DNA from: Synechococcus sp. KORDI-100
Lineage (GTDB): Bacteria; Cyanobacteriota; Cyanobacteriia; PCC-6307; Cyanobiaceae
Assembly: GCF_000737535.1 (NCBI RefSeq)
Contig: NZ_CP006269.1
Location: forward strand, 2,542,001 to 2,606,000
Reading direction: 5' to 3'
Length of the DNA stretch: 64,000 nt
In this document: one piece after another, positions 35,900 through 46,184 of the stretch
Numbering within the stretch: position 1 is the stretch's first letter
How the letters are laid out: each line of letters begins with the position of its first letter
Made by a program: the position numbers and the translations under genes
Notes under the pieces: model-generated
Database searches by the model: none
The model's input: only the letters and a program-made list of their open reading frames with translations
What the model was told of the DNA's origin: nothing

Positions 35900-37366
35900 T
35901 CAGGCCACCGCAGCATTGGTCGCCAGTTGCACCGGCTGATCAAGAATCGCGGCCGCCGCCAGATGGCCGCTCATGGTCGCGCCTTCCATCGAATCGATGT
36001 AGTCCTGACGCGTGTAACTTCCGGCAAGGAAGAAATTGCGCACCGGTGTCCGCTGTTCAGGGCGATAGGGCTCCATGCCCGGTGCTTCCCGATAAAGGGA
36101 CTGAGCCAGCTTCACCACGTTGCTCCAGGTGAGCTTGAGGTTGCGGGCCGAGGGGAAGAGCTCCCGCACCTGTCGGTCGGTGTGGGCCACGATGTCATCC
36201 ACTGATTTGGGGATCCAGGGATCACCAGGGGTGAGCACACACTGCAGCAGGGACCCCTCTCCCTCCTTGCGGTAATCCTCAGGGCTGGCCAGAGCTAAAT
36301 CAGCGAAGCAGCTGAAATCGGCGTCAGCTGTGTAGAGCAGATTGTTCAGCCCCGTCGGTGTCGCCACATCCCGACGCTGGTCCTCCCGGGCGTCGCCCAG
36401 CTCGGTCACCCAGCCATCATAGCGAAGCTGAACGGTGGCCACCGGGACGGCCTCCAGCTGGTGAATCGCCTTGAACTGGGGGTAACGGTTCCAGGCCTCG
36501 GGCAGCAGCTTCTGAATGCCGGGCACATCACAGGCCGCCAGATAGGCATCAGCCTCAACACGGATGTCTCCCTCTGGCGTTCCCATCTGGAGGCCGGTGA
36601 TCTCGGGTACCTCGCCCTCGCTGTAGTCCACCTGCTTGACCCGATGGCGCAGATGCAACTTGCCGCCCCGCTTCTGGATGTAGTCGAAGATCGGGCCCGT
36701 GAGCCAGCGGTGGGGCGAACCCTTCAGCAGATTGAGCTTGGAGGCTTCCGTCTTGGCCGCAAACATCATGAAGATGGTGAGCATGCAACGGGCGGAGATG
36801 GCCTCGCAGTCGATGAAGCCCAGGGCATAGGCGATGGGATTCCACATGCGGCGGATGCTTTCCGGGCTGCCGCCATGGCCCACGAACCAATCCTGAAAAC
36901 TGACCGAATCAAGGGCACGGATGGTGCGCATCGCCCCCTCGTAATCGACCAAGCCACGAACGATCGGTGAGGTACCCAGGGCCAGGGCATTGCGCAGCTT
37001 GTCGATCCAGCCCAGCTGCGGCGTAGTGAAAAAGGCCTTGAGGCCATTGAAGGGAGCCCCGATGGGGAAGCGGAAATCCAGCTCCCGCAGATCCCCCCCC
37101 TTGTTCACGAAAAGATGCGTGTGCTGCTTGGGCAGCAGGTTCTCGAAGGCCCCGACTTTGCGCATCAGGGCGAAGAGGTTGGCGTAGTTGAAAAAGAAGA
37201 CGTGCAAGCCCATCTCGATGTGGTTACCGCCGTCATCCACCCAGCTGCCCACCTTGCCGCCCATGAAGGGCCTGGCTTCGTAGAGATCAACGGAGTGGCC
37301 GGCATCAACCAGATCCACCGCCGCAGAGAGACCGGCAAGCCCGGAACCGACAATCGCGACCCGCAC
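35900..37366 (-). CDS. crtQ: 9,9'-di-cis-zeta-carotene desaturase (Zds/CrtQ)
   Basis: 488 residues from GTG 37366 ([20 protein letters not shown]), the family start; the longer open frame to 37477 has no support. The FAD-binding dinucleotide fold is at the N-terminus, followed by [16 protein letters not shown]. The C-terminal [20 protein letters not shown] is the plant/cyanobacterial desaturase signature. It converts zeta-carotene to lycopene in the poly-cis carotenoid pathway. It is divergent from the IscA-like gene, and a small inverted repeat lies between them. Confidence 0.95.
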   Translation of the reverse strand: MRVAIVGSGLAGLSAAVDLVDAGHSVDLYEARPFMGGKVGSWVDDGGNHIEMGLHVFFFNYANLFALMRKVGAFENLLPKQHTHLFVNKGGDLRELDFRFPIGAPFNGLKAFFTTPQLGWIDKLRNALALGTSPIVRGLVDYEGAMRTIRALDSVSFQDWFVGHGGSPESIRRMWNPIAYALGFIDCEAISARCMLTIFMMFAAKTEASKLNLLKGSPHRWLTGPIFDYIQKRGGKLHLRHRVKQVDYSEGEVPEITGLQMGTPEGDIRVEADAYLAACDVPGIQKLLPEAWNRYPQFKAIHQLEAVPVATVQLRYDGWVTELGDAREDQRRDVATPTGLNNLLYTADADFSCFADLALASPEDYRKEGEGSLLQCVLTPGDPWIPKSVDDIVAHTDRQVRELFPSARNLKLTWSNVVKLAQSLYREAPGMEPYRPEQRTPVRNFFLAGSYTRQDYIDSMEGATMSGHLAAAAILDQPVQLATNAAVA

Positions 37367-37389
37367 CTGAGATGTGCAACTGCCCAGGA

Positions 37390-37413
37390 CTCTATGTATC
37401 AGGCTCCATAGAG
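37390..37413. promoter_or_regulatory. Inverted repeat in the crtQ / IscA-like divergent promoter region
   Basis: CTCTATG and CATAGAG form perfect seven-base arms separated by ten bases, located 24 bp upstream of the crtQ GTG and 16 bp upstream of the first possible IscA-like start. Position fits an operator or overlapping promoters; no regulator is known to me. Confidence 0.3.
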
Positions 37414-37428
37414 TGAGGGCACTCCTGC

Positions 37429-37830
37429 GTGGCGTCGATGACCAGCTCCACCACGAATCCAGCCACCCACACCGCACGGGACGGCAAAGGCATCCTGATC
37501 ACGGCACCGGCCATGCAGCAGTTGGCCAAGCTTTGCGGCGAACAAGGCACCAATATGGTCCTGCGTGTCGGGGTGCGCTCGGGGGGCTGCAGCGGGATGA
37601 GCTACACGATGGACTTTGTTCCGGCTTCCGAGACCCTCGACGACGACGCCACCTACGACTACGAAACGCCTGACGGACGCCAGTTCCGCGTGATCTGCGA
37701 CCCCAAAAGCCTGCTGTACATCTACGGCATGCAGCTCGACTTCAGCACGGCACTGATCGGTGGTGGTTTCAACTTCACCAATCCCAACGCCACCCAGACC
37801 TGCGGCTGCGGCAGCTCCTTCGCGGTCTGA
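37429..37830 (+). CDS. Iron-sulfur cluster assembly protein, IscA/SufA type
   Basis: 133 residues from GTG 37429 (ATG 37438 is an alternative). After a short variable N-terminus the HesB/IscA domain shows [15 protein letters not shown] and the C-terminal [14 protein letters not shown], giving the three conserved cysteines that bind iron or a cluster. It acts as an A-type carrier in Fe-S assembly, needed for photosystem I and NDH-1. Confidence 0.93.
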   Translation: MASMTSSTTNPATHTARDGKGILITAPAMQQLAKLCGEQGTNMVLRVGVRSGGCSGMSYTMDFVPASETLDDDATYDYETPDGRQFRVICDPKSLLYIYGMQLDFSTALIGGGFNFTNPNATQTCGCGSSFAV

Positions 37831-37900
37831 AGCCTCGTCGTTGACGCAGGGAACCGCGCCCATGGGAATCTGAAGACGCCCCCCACGCGTCTCTCCTTCG

Positions 37901-38320
37901 ATGGAGTCCAGCCAGGAGAATTTGTTCGACCAGGCCATGTCCCGGTATCAGGCCGGTGCCGATGCCGAGGAGATCCTGCCGCTTTTCATCCGGATCACCG
38001 AGTCAGCGCCACGTCAATCCGCCGGCTGGACCTGTCTGGCCTGGCTGCAGCTGCTCTGTGACCAACCGGAGGAGGCCCTGCGATCGGCGCGCTTCGCCGT
38101 CAAACTCAGTCCACAAGACCCTCAGGCACGCATCAACCTGTCACTGGCGCTGCTGGAGAACGATTCCAAAGGTGTGCGCGACCACATCCAGGTTGTCCAG
38201 CAGGTTCTGACCATGGCCCCGGAGGTCTCTGATGATCTCAAGGGTGCCCTGGAGGATGGCCTGCAACGCCGTCCCGGCTGGAAAGCGCTCCAGAAAGTGA
38301 AAACCTGGCTCAACCTCTGA
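37901..38320 (+). CDS. TPR-repeat protein
   Basis: A 139-residue helical protein with one to two tetratricopeptide-like repeats (SAGWTCLAWLQLLCDQPEEA and ALRSARFAVKLSPQDPQARI). The partner is unknown. It has 70 bp upstream after the IscA-like gene and ends 20 bp before the LpxB-related gene, with the same orientation. Confidence 0.78.
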   Translation: MESSQENLFDQAMSRYQAGADAEEILPLFIRITESAPRQSAGWTCLAWLQLLCDQPEEALRSARFAVKLSPQDPQARINLSLALLENDSKGVRDHIQVVQQVLTMAPEVSDDLKGALEDGLQRRPGWKALQKVKTWLNL

Positions 38321-38340
38321 GGGATGAGGCTGCGATCGCA

Positions 38341-39543
38341 ATGACAGCCTTCCGGCACCGATCGACCGCGCCCATCCTGCTGCTGAGCAATGGCCATGGG
38401 GAGGATCTCTCGGGAGCCCTGCTGGGCCGAGCACTCAGGGACCTGGGCCATCCGGTGGAAGCCCTGCCCCTTGTTGGCCGCGGTGAGGCTTACAGGAAAG
38501 CGGGTATCCCGCTGCTTGGACGCACAAGGGAATTCAGCACGGGCGGGATCGGATACACGAGTCTGAAAGGGCGTCTGACGGAGCTGGTCCAGGGTCAGGT
38601 GATCTATCTGCTGCGGCAGCTGCTTCGCCTGCTTCGGCAAGCCCAGCGGTTCGAGCTGGTCGTGGTGGTGGGCGATGTGATCCCGGTCATCGCCGCCTGG
38701 CTGGCACAGCGACCTGTGGCGACCTACCTGGTGGCTTATTCGAGCCATTACGAAGGGCGCCTCAGGCTCCCTTGGCCCTGCGCAGAGCTCCTGGCGAGCC
38801 CACGATTTCGGCTTGTATGCAGCCGTGATCAACTGACCGCTGACGATCTCAGTCAACAGCTGGGGCGCTCCGTGACGTTCGTCGGCAACCCCTTCATGGA
38901 CCACGTCCTGACAGCAACGGACAGAGTTGCCGCGATCAAGCCGCGGATCGGTCTGCTGCCCGGCAGCCGCAGACCGGAGCTTGAGGACAACCTGCGACTG
39001 CTGCTGAAGCTGGTGGAGAATCTGCAGGGGAGCGCGGAAGTGGGTCTTGATCTGGCTCTGGTGTCATCCCTCGGGGACGCTGATCTGATGGCACTGGCCG
39101 AAGGCGTGGGCTGGCGACTGCAGGCAGAGGCCCTGGTGCATGACAGCGGTCTGAGCATCCAGGTGCGACGCGATGCGTTTCAAGCGGTGCTCCAGCAGAG
39201 CGATCTTCTGATCTGTATGGCAGGCACGGCCGCAGAGCAGGCGGTCGGCCTGGCCAAGCCGGTGCTGCAGTTGCCAGGCCATGGCCCCCAGTTCACGGCG
39301 GCGTTCGCCGAAGCGCAACGGCGTCTGCTCGGCCCGACGGTGTTCTGCGCCGGCGGAGAAGCGGGCAGCAGCAGCAATCTGAAGGACTCGGCCAACCTGG
39401 CCATGGCGGTTCTTGAACGCAGCCGAACGGACGCAACGTTGCAACGACAATGCCGTGATGAGGCCAAACGACGGCTCGGTTGCGCCGGCGGTGGACTGAG
39501 AATGGCTGAGCTGATCAGTGCTGTGGCACGGCCGGAATCCTGA
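38341..39543 (+). CDS. Lipid-A-disaccharide synthase-related protein (TIGR03492 type)
   Basis: A 400-residue GT-B glycosyltransferase-like protein. The N-terminus LLLSNGHGEDLSGALLGRAL and the C-terminal MAGTAAEQAVGLAKPVLQLP resemble LpxB. The sequence fits the cyanobacterial LpxB-related family rather than true LpxB. Its substrate is unknown, perhaps a glycolipid. It shares one base of its stop codon with the next gene. Confidence 0.85.
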   Translation: MTAFRHRSTAPILLLSNGHGEDLSGALLGRALRDLGHPVEALPLVGRGEAYRKAGIPLLGRTREFSTGGIGYTSLKGRLTELVQGQVIYLLRQLLRLLRQAQRFELVVVVGDVIPVIAAWLAQRPVATYLVAYSSHYEGRLRLPWPCAELLASPRFRLVCSRDQLTADDLSQQLGRSVTFVGNPFMDHVLTATDRVAAIKPRIGLLPGSRRPELEDNLRLLLKLVENLQGSAEVGLDLALVSSLGDADLMALAEGVGWRLQAEALVHDSGLSIQVRRDAFQAVLQQSDLLICMAGTAAEQAVGLAKPVLQLPGHGPQFTAAFAEAQRRLLGPTVFCAGGEAGSSSNLKDSANLAMAVLERSRTDATLQRQCRDEAKRRLGCAGGGLRMAELISAVARPES

Positions 39544-39815
39544 TGCCTGCTCCCGAAGAACCGGTCTGGAAGCGCTGGCTCGATCGGCTGCTGATGCTCA
39601 ATGTGCTGCTGGTGTTCGCAGGGGCCGGCTTCTTCGGCGTGGCTGTGGTGGCACAGACCCAGGGACAGCCCAGACCGATGGACTGGTTTCAGCAGCTCTG
39701 GCAGCCCCTGTTCACACCAGCCATCAGCCTGCTGATCATGGCGGCGCTGATCAGTGGCATTCTCAGCTGGTGGCAGCGGAAAGGGCCGATGGCAGATCGG
39801 GATAGCGAAAGCTGA
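39543..39815 (+). CDS. Small two-helix membrane protein
   Basis: 90 residues with two predicted membrane segments (MLNVLLVFAGAGFFGVAVVA and LFTPAISLLIMAALISGIL) separated by a short loop. I recognise no family. The ATG overlaps the LpxB-related stop codon (TGATG), suggesting coupled translation. The 3' end overlaps the convergent epimerase gene by 53 bp. Confidence 0.65.
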   Translation: MPAPEEPVWKRWLDRLLMLNVLLVFAGAGFFGVAVVAQTQGQPRPMDWFQQLWQPLFTPAISLLIMAALISGILSWWQRKGPMADRDSES

Positions 39816-40692
39816 AGCCCAGCTCCTGCAGGCGTTCCGAATCGACCTGCTGCCCCTCCAGAACAACCTTGGCACCGTCACCAAGGAGCACCTGAAGCAC
39901 AGCTGCAGGCACGGGCAGCAAGCTGGGACGCCCCAGGCTGCGACCCAGCTGCTTCGAAAAAGCTGCCATGGTCACGGGCTCAGGCGCCACACCATTCACC
40001 ACACCGGTCCAGCGTTCATCCGTGAGGGCCTGAATGATGAGATCGCAGAGATCACTGCGATGAATCCAGCTCATCCACTGCCGGCCATCGCCGATCGGCC
40101 CACCAAAACCAGCTCGGAACACCGGCAGCATCTTGCCCAGAGCACCACCGTCCGGGGCCAGGACGATGCCGATGCGCACCGTCAGCTGACGGGTGGATGA
40201 TGGTACTGTCATTGCCGCTGCCTCCCAACGGGCGCAGAGCGAGGCCAGGAAATCGTCGCCAGGGGCGCTGGACTCCTTGAATCGGGCACTGCTGCTGGTG
40301 CCGTAGAAACCAACCGCTGAAGCATTCACCAACACTGACGGTGGTGCTGGGCTGGCGCTGATCGCCTCCACCAGCAGCCGTGTGGTCTCCAGACGGCTGG
40401 TTTCCAGGAGCTGGCGATGGGCCGGGGTCCAGCGCTTTTCCGCGATGGGTTCCCCGGCCAGATTCACCACACCATCGGCCTGCTGCAGAGCTTCTTTCAA
40501 CTCAGACACCTGCCAGGACTGGGACCTGGAGGGATCGAGCTGCAGCCACTCCAGCCGGCCATCCGCTCGTTCTGATTCAAACCCACGGGGCAGGCGACGA
40601 CTCACCAGGCTCAGCTGATGCCCTGCCTCCAGCAGCAGAGGCACCAACTCCCGGCCGACAAAACCGGTGCAACCGAGAAGCAGCAGGCGCAT
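39763..40692 (-). CDS. TIGR01777 family NAD-dependent epimerase/dehydratase (YfcH/SulA-like)
   Basis: A 309-residue short-chain dehydrogenase-like protein with the N-terminal nucleotide fold LLLGCTGFVGRELVPLLLEAG, the family segment VVNLAGEPIAEKRWTPAHRQ and the C-terminal DUF1731 domain (LQELGFSFRYPDL). The cyanobacterial homologue has been linked to cell division in some strains, but the reaction is unknown. Confidence 0.88.
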   Translation of the reverse strand: MRLLLLGCTGFVGRELVPLLLEAGHQLSLVSRRLPRGFESERADGRLEWLQLDPSRSQSWQVSELKEALQQADGVVNLAGEPIAEKRWTPAHRQLLETSRLETTRLLVEAISASPAPPSVLVNASAVGFYGTSSSARFKESSAPGDDFLASLCARWEAAAMTVPSSTRQLTVRIGIVLAPDGGALGKMLPVFRAGFGGPIGDGRQWMSWIHRSDLCDLIIQALTDERWTGVVNGVAPEPVTMAAFSKQLGRSLGRPSLLPVPAAVLQVLLGDGAKVVLEGQQVDSERLQELGFSFRYPDLPSALSAATS

Positions 40693-40719
40693 CAGGCGGT
40701 AACGAATGTCCCGGCGAGG

Positions 40720-41952
40720 CTAAGAGGGCTCGGTCGGCTCCGGTTTCGAGACCACGCCCAGGCGATGGGCAATCGGGACCAGGGCGAAGCCCTGAATCAA
40801 CAACCCGAACAGAACCACCGAGAGGGCCAGCGGTGGCATCAACTGTCCCCAGCTGGCGGGCGAAGCCCAGGCCTGAATGGCCATGGCAATCGGTACAGCG
40901 CCTCGCAATCCCGTCCAGCAGATGAAACTTCGTTCATTCCACTGGAACTCACTGCGCAGCAGCAGGACCTGCACCATCAGCCAACGCACCACCTGCATGG
41001 CCATGAACAACAGCAGAGCCCAGGCCCCTGCCCGCACCACATCCTGTGGGGCGACGACCAGGCCGAGACAGAGAAACAGCATCAGCTCAGCCATCTTGGC
41101 GAAGCTCGAATGGGCCTCCTCCAAAACGTCCTGATCAGCCGCATGGCCATTGCCGAGCACCAATCCAGCCACATAAGCCGCCAGCAGCGGACTGCCTCCC
41201 AGAACCGTGGTTCCACCCGAGAGCACCAGCAACAGCGCCAGGCTGACGACCGGGAGCATGGAGCCCCGGGTGAGGGAGGTGCTGCCCATCAGCAGCTGGG
41301 AGATCACACTGCCGCCGATGAATCCCAGCAGGCCACCCAGCAGAAACTGACGCACCACGTCCGTGACCAGATCAGCGGTGGCCACGCCCTCCCCTCCGGC
41401 GAGGGCGAGGGCCAGACCGGCTAGCACAACCGCCATCGGGTCGTTGATGGTGGATTCCATCTCGATCAGATCGAGAACCTTTTGCGGCATGCGGCCGGCA
41501 AGCGGCCGCAACAGAGAGAGCGCGGCTGAGGCATCGGTGCTGCTGAACATCGCACCGACGAACAGCACCTTAGCCATCAACGCCGGCTTCCAGTCACCTT
41601 CCAGGACAAGGATTCCAATGCCGATCAGGGTCAACAGCGCCGCTGTGATCAGAACCCCCACCGTGGCCAGCAGCGCCGAGGGCTTGACCACCGCCTTCAT
41701 CCGACTCCAGTTTGTGGTGAGTCCTCCGAAAAACAGCACCAACACCAGGGCGGCCTGGGTGATGTTGTTGGCGCGGGGGAGGGACAGCAGCGGCTCACCG
41801 GCAGCGCGCATGTCGTTGTCGACCAGCAATCCCAGAGCCAGCACCAGAAGAATGCCCGGCAATTTGACGCGATCGGCGAGATCATCCAGCAGGACCGCCG
41901 CCAGCAACAGCCCTCCAAAGGCCATCAGGTAGAGGGCGACCGGCTCCTGCAC
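40720..41952 (-). CDS. Cation:proton antiporter (CPA1/NhaP type)
   Basis: A 410-residue transporter with about twelve membrane segments. FSSTDASAALSLL and MESTINDPMAVVLAGLAL contain the ND-type ion-binding site of CPA1 antiporters. No C-terminal TrkA or nucleotide-binding domain is attached. It probably exchanges Na+ or K+ for protons. It is 27 bp downstream of the TIGR01777 gene's start side on the same strand and divergent from ndhO. Confidence 0.86.
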   Translation of the reverse strand: MQEPVALYLMAFGGLLLAAVLLDDLADRVKLPGILLVLALGLLVDNDMRAAGEPLLSLPRANNITQAALVLVLFFGGLTTNWSRMKAVVKPSALLATVGVLITAALLTLIGIGILVLEGDWKPALMAKVLFVGAMFSSTDASAALSLLRPLAGRMPQKVLDLIEMESTINDPMAVVLAGLALALAGGEGVATADLVTDVVRQFLLGGLLGFIGGSVISQLLMGSTSLTRGSMLPVVSLALLLVLSGGTTVLGGSPLLAAYVAGLVLGNGHAADQDVLEEAHSSFAKMAELMLFLCLGLVVAPQDVVRAGAWALLLFMAMQVVRWLMVQVLLLRSEFQWNERSFICWTGLRGAVPIAMAIQAWASPASWGQLMPPLALSVVLFGLLIQGFALVPIAHRLGVVSKPEPTEPS

Positions 41953-42010
41953 AAGACTTCAGGGGAACACATCTGCAGGTTCTAGCCTGCAGGACCTTGC
42001 TCGACTCGTG

Positions 42011-42265
42011 ATGGCCGAAACCGACGCTGCCCCCGCCGCGAAGGCCAAACCGGCGGCTCTCAGAAAAGGTGCGCTCGTGCGGGTCAACCGGGAGGCTTAC
42101 CAGAACAGCCTGGAAGCGTCCGCGAGTGATCCCGTGGCCCCTGCCTACATCTTCGAAGGGCCGGGAGAACTGCTGGTTGTCAACGGCGACTACGGCCAGG
42201 TGCGCTGGAACCGCCCCGTTCCCGATGTGTGGTTACGGATGGATCAGCTCGAAGCCTGCTCCTGA
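42011..42265 (+). CDS. ndhO: NAD(P)H-quinone oxidoreductase subunit O (NdhO)
   Basis: An 84-residue hydrophilic subunit specific to the cyanobacterial/plastid NDH-1 complex. Signatures: [38 protein letters not shown] and [11 protein letters not shown]. Start ATG 42011; GTG 42008 immediately before is possible. It overlaps the convergent GT39 gene by 22 bp. Confidence 0.94.
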   Translation: MAETDAAPAAKAKPAALRKGALVRVNREAYQNSLEASASDPVAPAYIFEGPGELLVVNGDYGQVRWNRPVPDVWLRMDQLEACS

Positions 42266-44298
42266 TCTCCTGCCCGTAACGCCTCCTCCACCTGATCGAT
42301 GGCCAGGGGCACCGACTCGAGCGCGGAGGGGATCCGCCAGAGCGCTCCACCGACGACACCACTGAGATCAGCGAGGGCCAGAAGCAGTGGATTCGGCATG
42401 CGGGCATGGGCCGCATCCGCCACAGCGGAAGCCGTCCAGGGATTCCAGCCGGCCAGGGTCACCACACTGCGATACGCCGCTGGCCATGGGTTGTCAGGCA
42501 GCAGGGTCTGCAGGGATGCGAAATGGCGAGCCGCTTCCCTCGGACGATTGGCGAGGACTGCAAGGAGCGCCAGCGTCCAATGGGGACCAGGATCCTGAGG
42601 AGACTGCTGCAGCTGCCGTTCAGCCTCACGGCGGACCTCCTCGCGGTACCCGAAGTGGCCATCGAGCATGTGCTCCTGGCCAACCGCTTCAAAAACGGGC
42701 TCCAGGCCTGACGGGCCAGCGGCCAGTCCAGAGGCAAGCCTGGGAAACGCAGAGGCGAATTCAGCCAGCACCGGTTGATCGTTCTGGCGTCGCCACAGGG
42801 AGTAGCTCCCCCCTTCCGGGCGGGAGAAACGACCCACCTGCTCAAACACGCCGCTCTGACGCACAGCCATGTCCAGACGCCTGGCCGACTTGCGCACCGA
42901 ACCCTGATCCCCTTCCGCCAGAACCACCCACTCCGCTCGCTGCAGGGTTGGCTCGCGATCGGCGCGACTGCTGCCCATCTGCCGCCCCACAAGCTGCCCT
43001 CCCTGGCGACGGCCGTAGTAACTGACGTTGTGCTGATTGAGATCCGAGGTGCTCGGCACCACAATCACGGTGCGGGGGGATCGTCCGGGCTGGCCACCTC
43101 CAGCGGCACGCACCAGCTCCTCGAGGGGACCCCTTGGCCGATCCTCGAAGCGTTCCAGCTGGGCTGCCCAGCCCGCCGGCAGACAGGCGATCAGGCCGGA
43201 GATCAGCGCAACCGGTGCCAGCCAGGTTCTCTGTTGATGAAGCCAGCCACCCCACTGCCACCAGCCGCGGGCCAACAGCAGCAGCAGCATGGGCAGAAGC
43301 GGTGTGATGTAGCGGTCGCTCTTGTTGGGGCTGAGGCTGGTCAACAACCAGGCCGCCAAAAGATTGATCAACAGCCAGGGCCAGTGCCAGGGGTCATCAC
43401 GCGATGGCCATCGACGCTGAACCCACCAGAGCACCAAGCCGGAACTACCGATCAGCAGCAGAACCGGACCCAGTTGTTCCGGCAGCAGGCGCAGATACCA
43501 GGTCCAGCTCTCCAGGCTGAACACACCGGGGTCACCCTCCCTGGCTGCGGATTCGAAGACGGCACGGTTGGTTCCCCCCAGGCTGGTGATCCAGTTGTGA
43601 CGCAACCAGGGGCCGATCAGCAGGCCTGTCATGAGGGGCAGCAGCAGGGCCTGGCGCCACCATGCACGACCTCGCCGGATCGCGATCGCTGCGGCCCAGA
43701 GCCCTGCCGGGGTGAGCATCAGCAGGGCACTCTGCTTCACCAGCACCGCCGCCAGAGCCAGGGCGGTGGCGAGACATGCCTGGCCCCAACGACCGCCACG
43801 CTGGGGATCGCACCAACAGCCCAAACGCCAGAGGGCCAGGGTCCCCACCGCCGCCAGAGGCATCTCCAGCACGTAGTCGGTGCGCAGATCGAGGAGGGCC
43901 GGGGCCAGGGCGGTCAGCAGGCAGGCCAGCAGGGCCAGGCCCTGACCATGCAGCTGTCGCCCCCATCCCGCCACGGCCAGCAGCAGCAGGCCATGCCAGA
44001 GGCTCAGGCTCCAGGCAGCCGCGGCGGGATCATCGCCACTGACGGCCATCACCGTGCCGTTCACCAGAGACGCCAGCGGCGGAATCTTGGGGGAGAGATC
44101 CAACAGGGCATCCCAGCCCTGCCATTGCCCTCCCGGCAGCACACCCAGGGCACGACCGTGATCCATGGCGCTGTTGAGATAATCAGCCTGATCCCAGGCG
44201 GGCAGACCGGTCTGCAACTCCCACCAGAGACGATCCACAAGCGTGGACAGCAACCAGATCAGCAGGAGAGCGCCCCAGAAACGCCAGTGCAGCCTCAT
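42244..44298 (-). CDS. Family 39-type membrane glycosyltransferase (ArnT-like)
   Basis: 684 residues. The N-terminal two thirds have about eleven membrane segments, with the early lumenal acidic motif AWDQADYLN and [16 protein letters not shown], as in PMT/ArnT polyprenyl-phosphate sugar transferases. The soluble C-terminal third resembles TPR-type helices ([20 protein letters not shown]). Donor and acceptor are unknown. It directly abuts the DnaJ gene (shared base at 44298), so the two are probably co-expressed. Confidence 0.82.
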   Translation of the reverse strand: MRLHWRFWGALLLIWLLSTLVDRLWWELQTGLPAWDQADYLNSAMDHGRALGVLPGGQWQGWDALLDLSPKIPPLASLVNGTVMAVSGDDPAAAAWSLSLWHGLLLLAVAGWGRQLHGQGLALLACLLTALAPALLDLRTDYVLEMPLAAVGTLALWRLGCWCDPQRGGRWGQACLATALALAAVLVKQSALLMLTPAGLWAAAIAIRRGRAWWRQALLLPLMTGLLIGPWLRHNWITSLGGTNRAVFESAAREGDPGVFSLESWTWYLRLLPEQLGPVLLLIGSSGLVLWWVQRRWPSRDDPWHWPWLLINLLAAWLLTSLSPNKSDRYITPLLPMLLLLLARGWWQWGGWLHQQRTWLAPVALISGLIACLPAGWAAQLERFEDRPRGPLEELVRAAGGGQPGRSPRTVIVVPSTSDLNQHNVSYYGRRQGGQLVGRQMGSSRADREPTLQRAEWVVLAEGDQGSVRKSARRLDMAVRQSGVFEQVGRFSRPEGGSYSLWRRQNDQPVLAEFASAFPRLASGLAAGPSGLEPVFEAVGQEHMLDGHFGYREEVRREAERQLQQSPQDPGPHWTLALLAVLANRPREAARHFASLQTLLPDNPWPAAYRSVVTLAGWNPWTASAVADAAHARMPNPLLLALADLSGVVGGALWRIPSALESVPLAIDQVEEALRAGDQEQASS

Positions 44299-44969
44299 CA
44301 GATCTCGAGGCGACGCCGCTCATCCTGGAGGCGTTGTCGACGCTGCTTCGCCTCCCTCAGCATCTCGCGACCGTCGCGCAGGTAGCTGTCCACATAGCCC
44401 ATGGTGTAGCGCTCCAGTTCCTGCAGGGCGTCCTCCAGCTCCGAAAAACAGTGGTACACACTGAGCCCGAATCCCCGGGCCGTCGCCGGAGTCGGCACCG
44501 ATTGAAACAGCTGTTTGACGCGATCCAGCTTCTGAAGACTCTTCTCCAGATAGCTGCAGAAATCCTCCATCAAGGCATCGTCGTAAGGATCAGCGGAAAG
44601 CGCTTTGAGCTGCCCTGGAAACGGATTGATCACCTCCCCAAGCAGCCGGTCGATCGGGGCATAGACCCGCTTGAGCCATTCGGACAACGCCACATCCGCC
44701 GCAACCCCGCGCGCGCGCGCTGATCCGGCACGACGCAAATTCTGATCACCCGCATCGTTCCGCTGGGGGACTGTTGTGTGTCGGCGATCGAAGGCGCGAC
44801 GGCGATCGGCATCGCCCAGAACCTCCCAGGCCGCGTTGAGAGCCAGCATGCGCTGGTCATCCCCTCCCGCATCGGGATGGTGCTGCTTGACCAGCTGTCG
44901 GTAAGCAGCCTTGATCTCTGCAGCACTGGCGCTGCTCGACACTCCCAGCGTGGCGTAAGGATCGGTCAT
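44298..44969 (-). CDS. DnaJ-domain protein
   Basis: 223 residues. The N-terminal J-domain ([20 protein letters not shown]) has the catalytic HPD that stimulates Hsp70 and ends near residue 65. There is no Gly/Phe region or zinc domain. The remaining helical part ([36 protein letters not shown]) is a cyanobacterial extension of unknown role. It lies 24 bp downstream of cysK on the same strand. Confidence 0.88.
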   Translation of the reverse strand: MTDPYATLGVSSSASAAEIKAAYRQLVKQHHPDAGGDDQRMLALNAAWEVLGDADRRRAFDRRHTTVPQRNDAGDQNLRRAGSARARGVAADVALSEWLKRVYAPIDRLLGEVINPFPGQLKALSADPYDDALMEDFCSYLEKSLQKLDRVKQLFQSVPTPATARGFGLSVYHCFSELEDALQELERYTMGYVDSYLRDGREMLREAKQRRQRLQDERRRLEI

Positions 44970-44993
44970 CAGCGGGGGAGACTCACCCCATCG

Positions 44994-45962
44994 TCACAGC
45001 TGTCCATCCCGTCGAGCGGGCAGGGTGGATGCAGCACTGAACATGGGGGTGGATAGGTAGCGCTCGCCGTAGCTGGCCAGCACCACCACCAATCGCCTCC
45101 CCTCCATCTCCGGCCGCTGTCCGATGCGCAGGGCGGCGGCAACCGCTGCACCACTGCTGACGCCGCAGAGCAGGCCTTCCTCACGGGCCAATCGACGCCC
45201 GATCTCCATGGCGGCGTCATCGTCGATGGGAACGATCTCATCAACGAACTCCCTGTTGAAGACGGCGGGAACAAAGCCGGCACCGATCCCCTGGATGCGA
45301 TGGGCGCCAGGTGATCCACCGGACAACACGGCACTGGCCGCTGGCTCCACCGCAATCACCTGAAGCTGCGGCTGCCGCTGCTTGAGCAAACGGGCACAAC
45401 CGGTGATCGTTCCTCCGGTCCCCACACCGGCGACAAACGCATCGATCTGACCTTCCGTATCGCGCCAGATCTCCTCGGCCGTGGTGCTCTCATGCACGGC
45501 TGGATTGGCTGGATTGTCGAACTGCTGAAGCAGATAGGCCTCGGGGATCTCCGCCACCAGTTCCCTGGCCAGTGCAATGGCGCCATTCATTCCCTGGGCA
45601 CCGTCGGTGAGCTGCAGCTCGGCGCCATAGGCCCGCAACATCGCTCGCCGTTCAGTGCTCATTGAATCCGGCATGGTGAGGATCAGCCGGTAGCCCCTGG
45701 CCGCCGCCACCATGGCCAAGGCAATTCCGGTGTTGCCGCTGGTGGGTTCCACCAGAACGGTGCGACCGGGACTGATCGTGCCGGCCAGCTCCGCCTCCAG
45801 CACCATGGCGCTGGCGATGCGGTCCTTCACCGAGGCCGAGGGATTGAAACTCTCCAATTTGGCCAGGATCTCGGCCTGACAGCCACAGGCCTGGGGCAGG
45901 CGGTTCAATCGCACCAGCGGAGTGCCACCAATCAGAGCTGTGATGTCAGTGGCGATGGGCAT
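44994..45962 (-). CDS. cysK: Cysteine synthase A (O-acetylserine sulfhydrylase)
   Basis: 322 residues from ATG 45962 ([20 protein letters not shown]); the longer frame to 45998 has no support. The PLP-binding lysine lies in [11 protein letters not shown], the substrate loop is [11 protein letters not shown], and the phosphate-cradle GTGGT is near residue 180. It forms L-cysteine from O-acetylserine and sulfide. The 222 bp upstream, toward the porin array, hold no gene I can support. Confidence 0.95.
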   Translation of the reverse strand: MPIATDITALIGGTPLVRLNRLPQACGCQAEILAKLESFNPSASVKDRIASAMVLEAELAGTISPGRTVLVEPTSGNTGIALAMVAAARGYRLILTMPDSMSTERRAMLRAYGAELQLTDGAQGMNGAIALARELVAEIPEAYLLQQFDNPANPAVHESTTAEEIWRDTEGQIDAFVAGVGTGGTITGCARLLKQRQPQLQVIAVEPAASAVLSGGSPGAHRIQGIGAGFVPAVFNREFVDEIVPIDDDAAMEIGRRLAREEGLLCGVSSGAAVAAALRIGQRPEMEGRRLVVVLASYGERYLSTPMFSAASTLPARRDGQL

Positions 45963-46184
45963 AACCCAGCTTGACGCGGAATACCCGCACTTCAACAAGC
46001 CTCGGGAGGAGATCGAACAAGGAGAAAATCAGGGCGATGGAACTGGCTTCAAACAAGTTTTATTGGGCCGTTATTTGAGCCTCCATGAAAACCGACGAGC
46101 ACAACTTTTGGGGACTATTGGCGCAATACACAACATTTATGGTGTGGTTTATTTAGTGATCAGAATCAACTGAGATCTGTCAAA

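Noticed and set aside
45922-46173. 83-codon plus-strand open frame between cysK and the porin array
   Set aside because: Overlaps the cysK start antisense, has no ribosome-binding site and no recognisable pattern.
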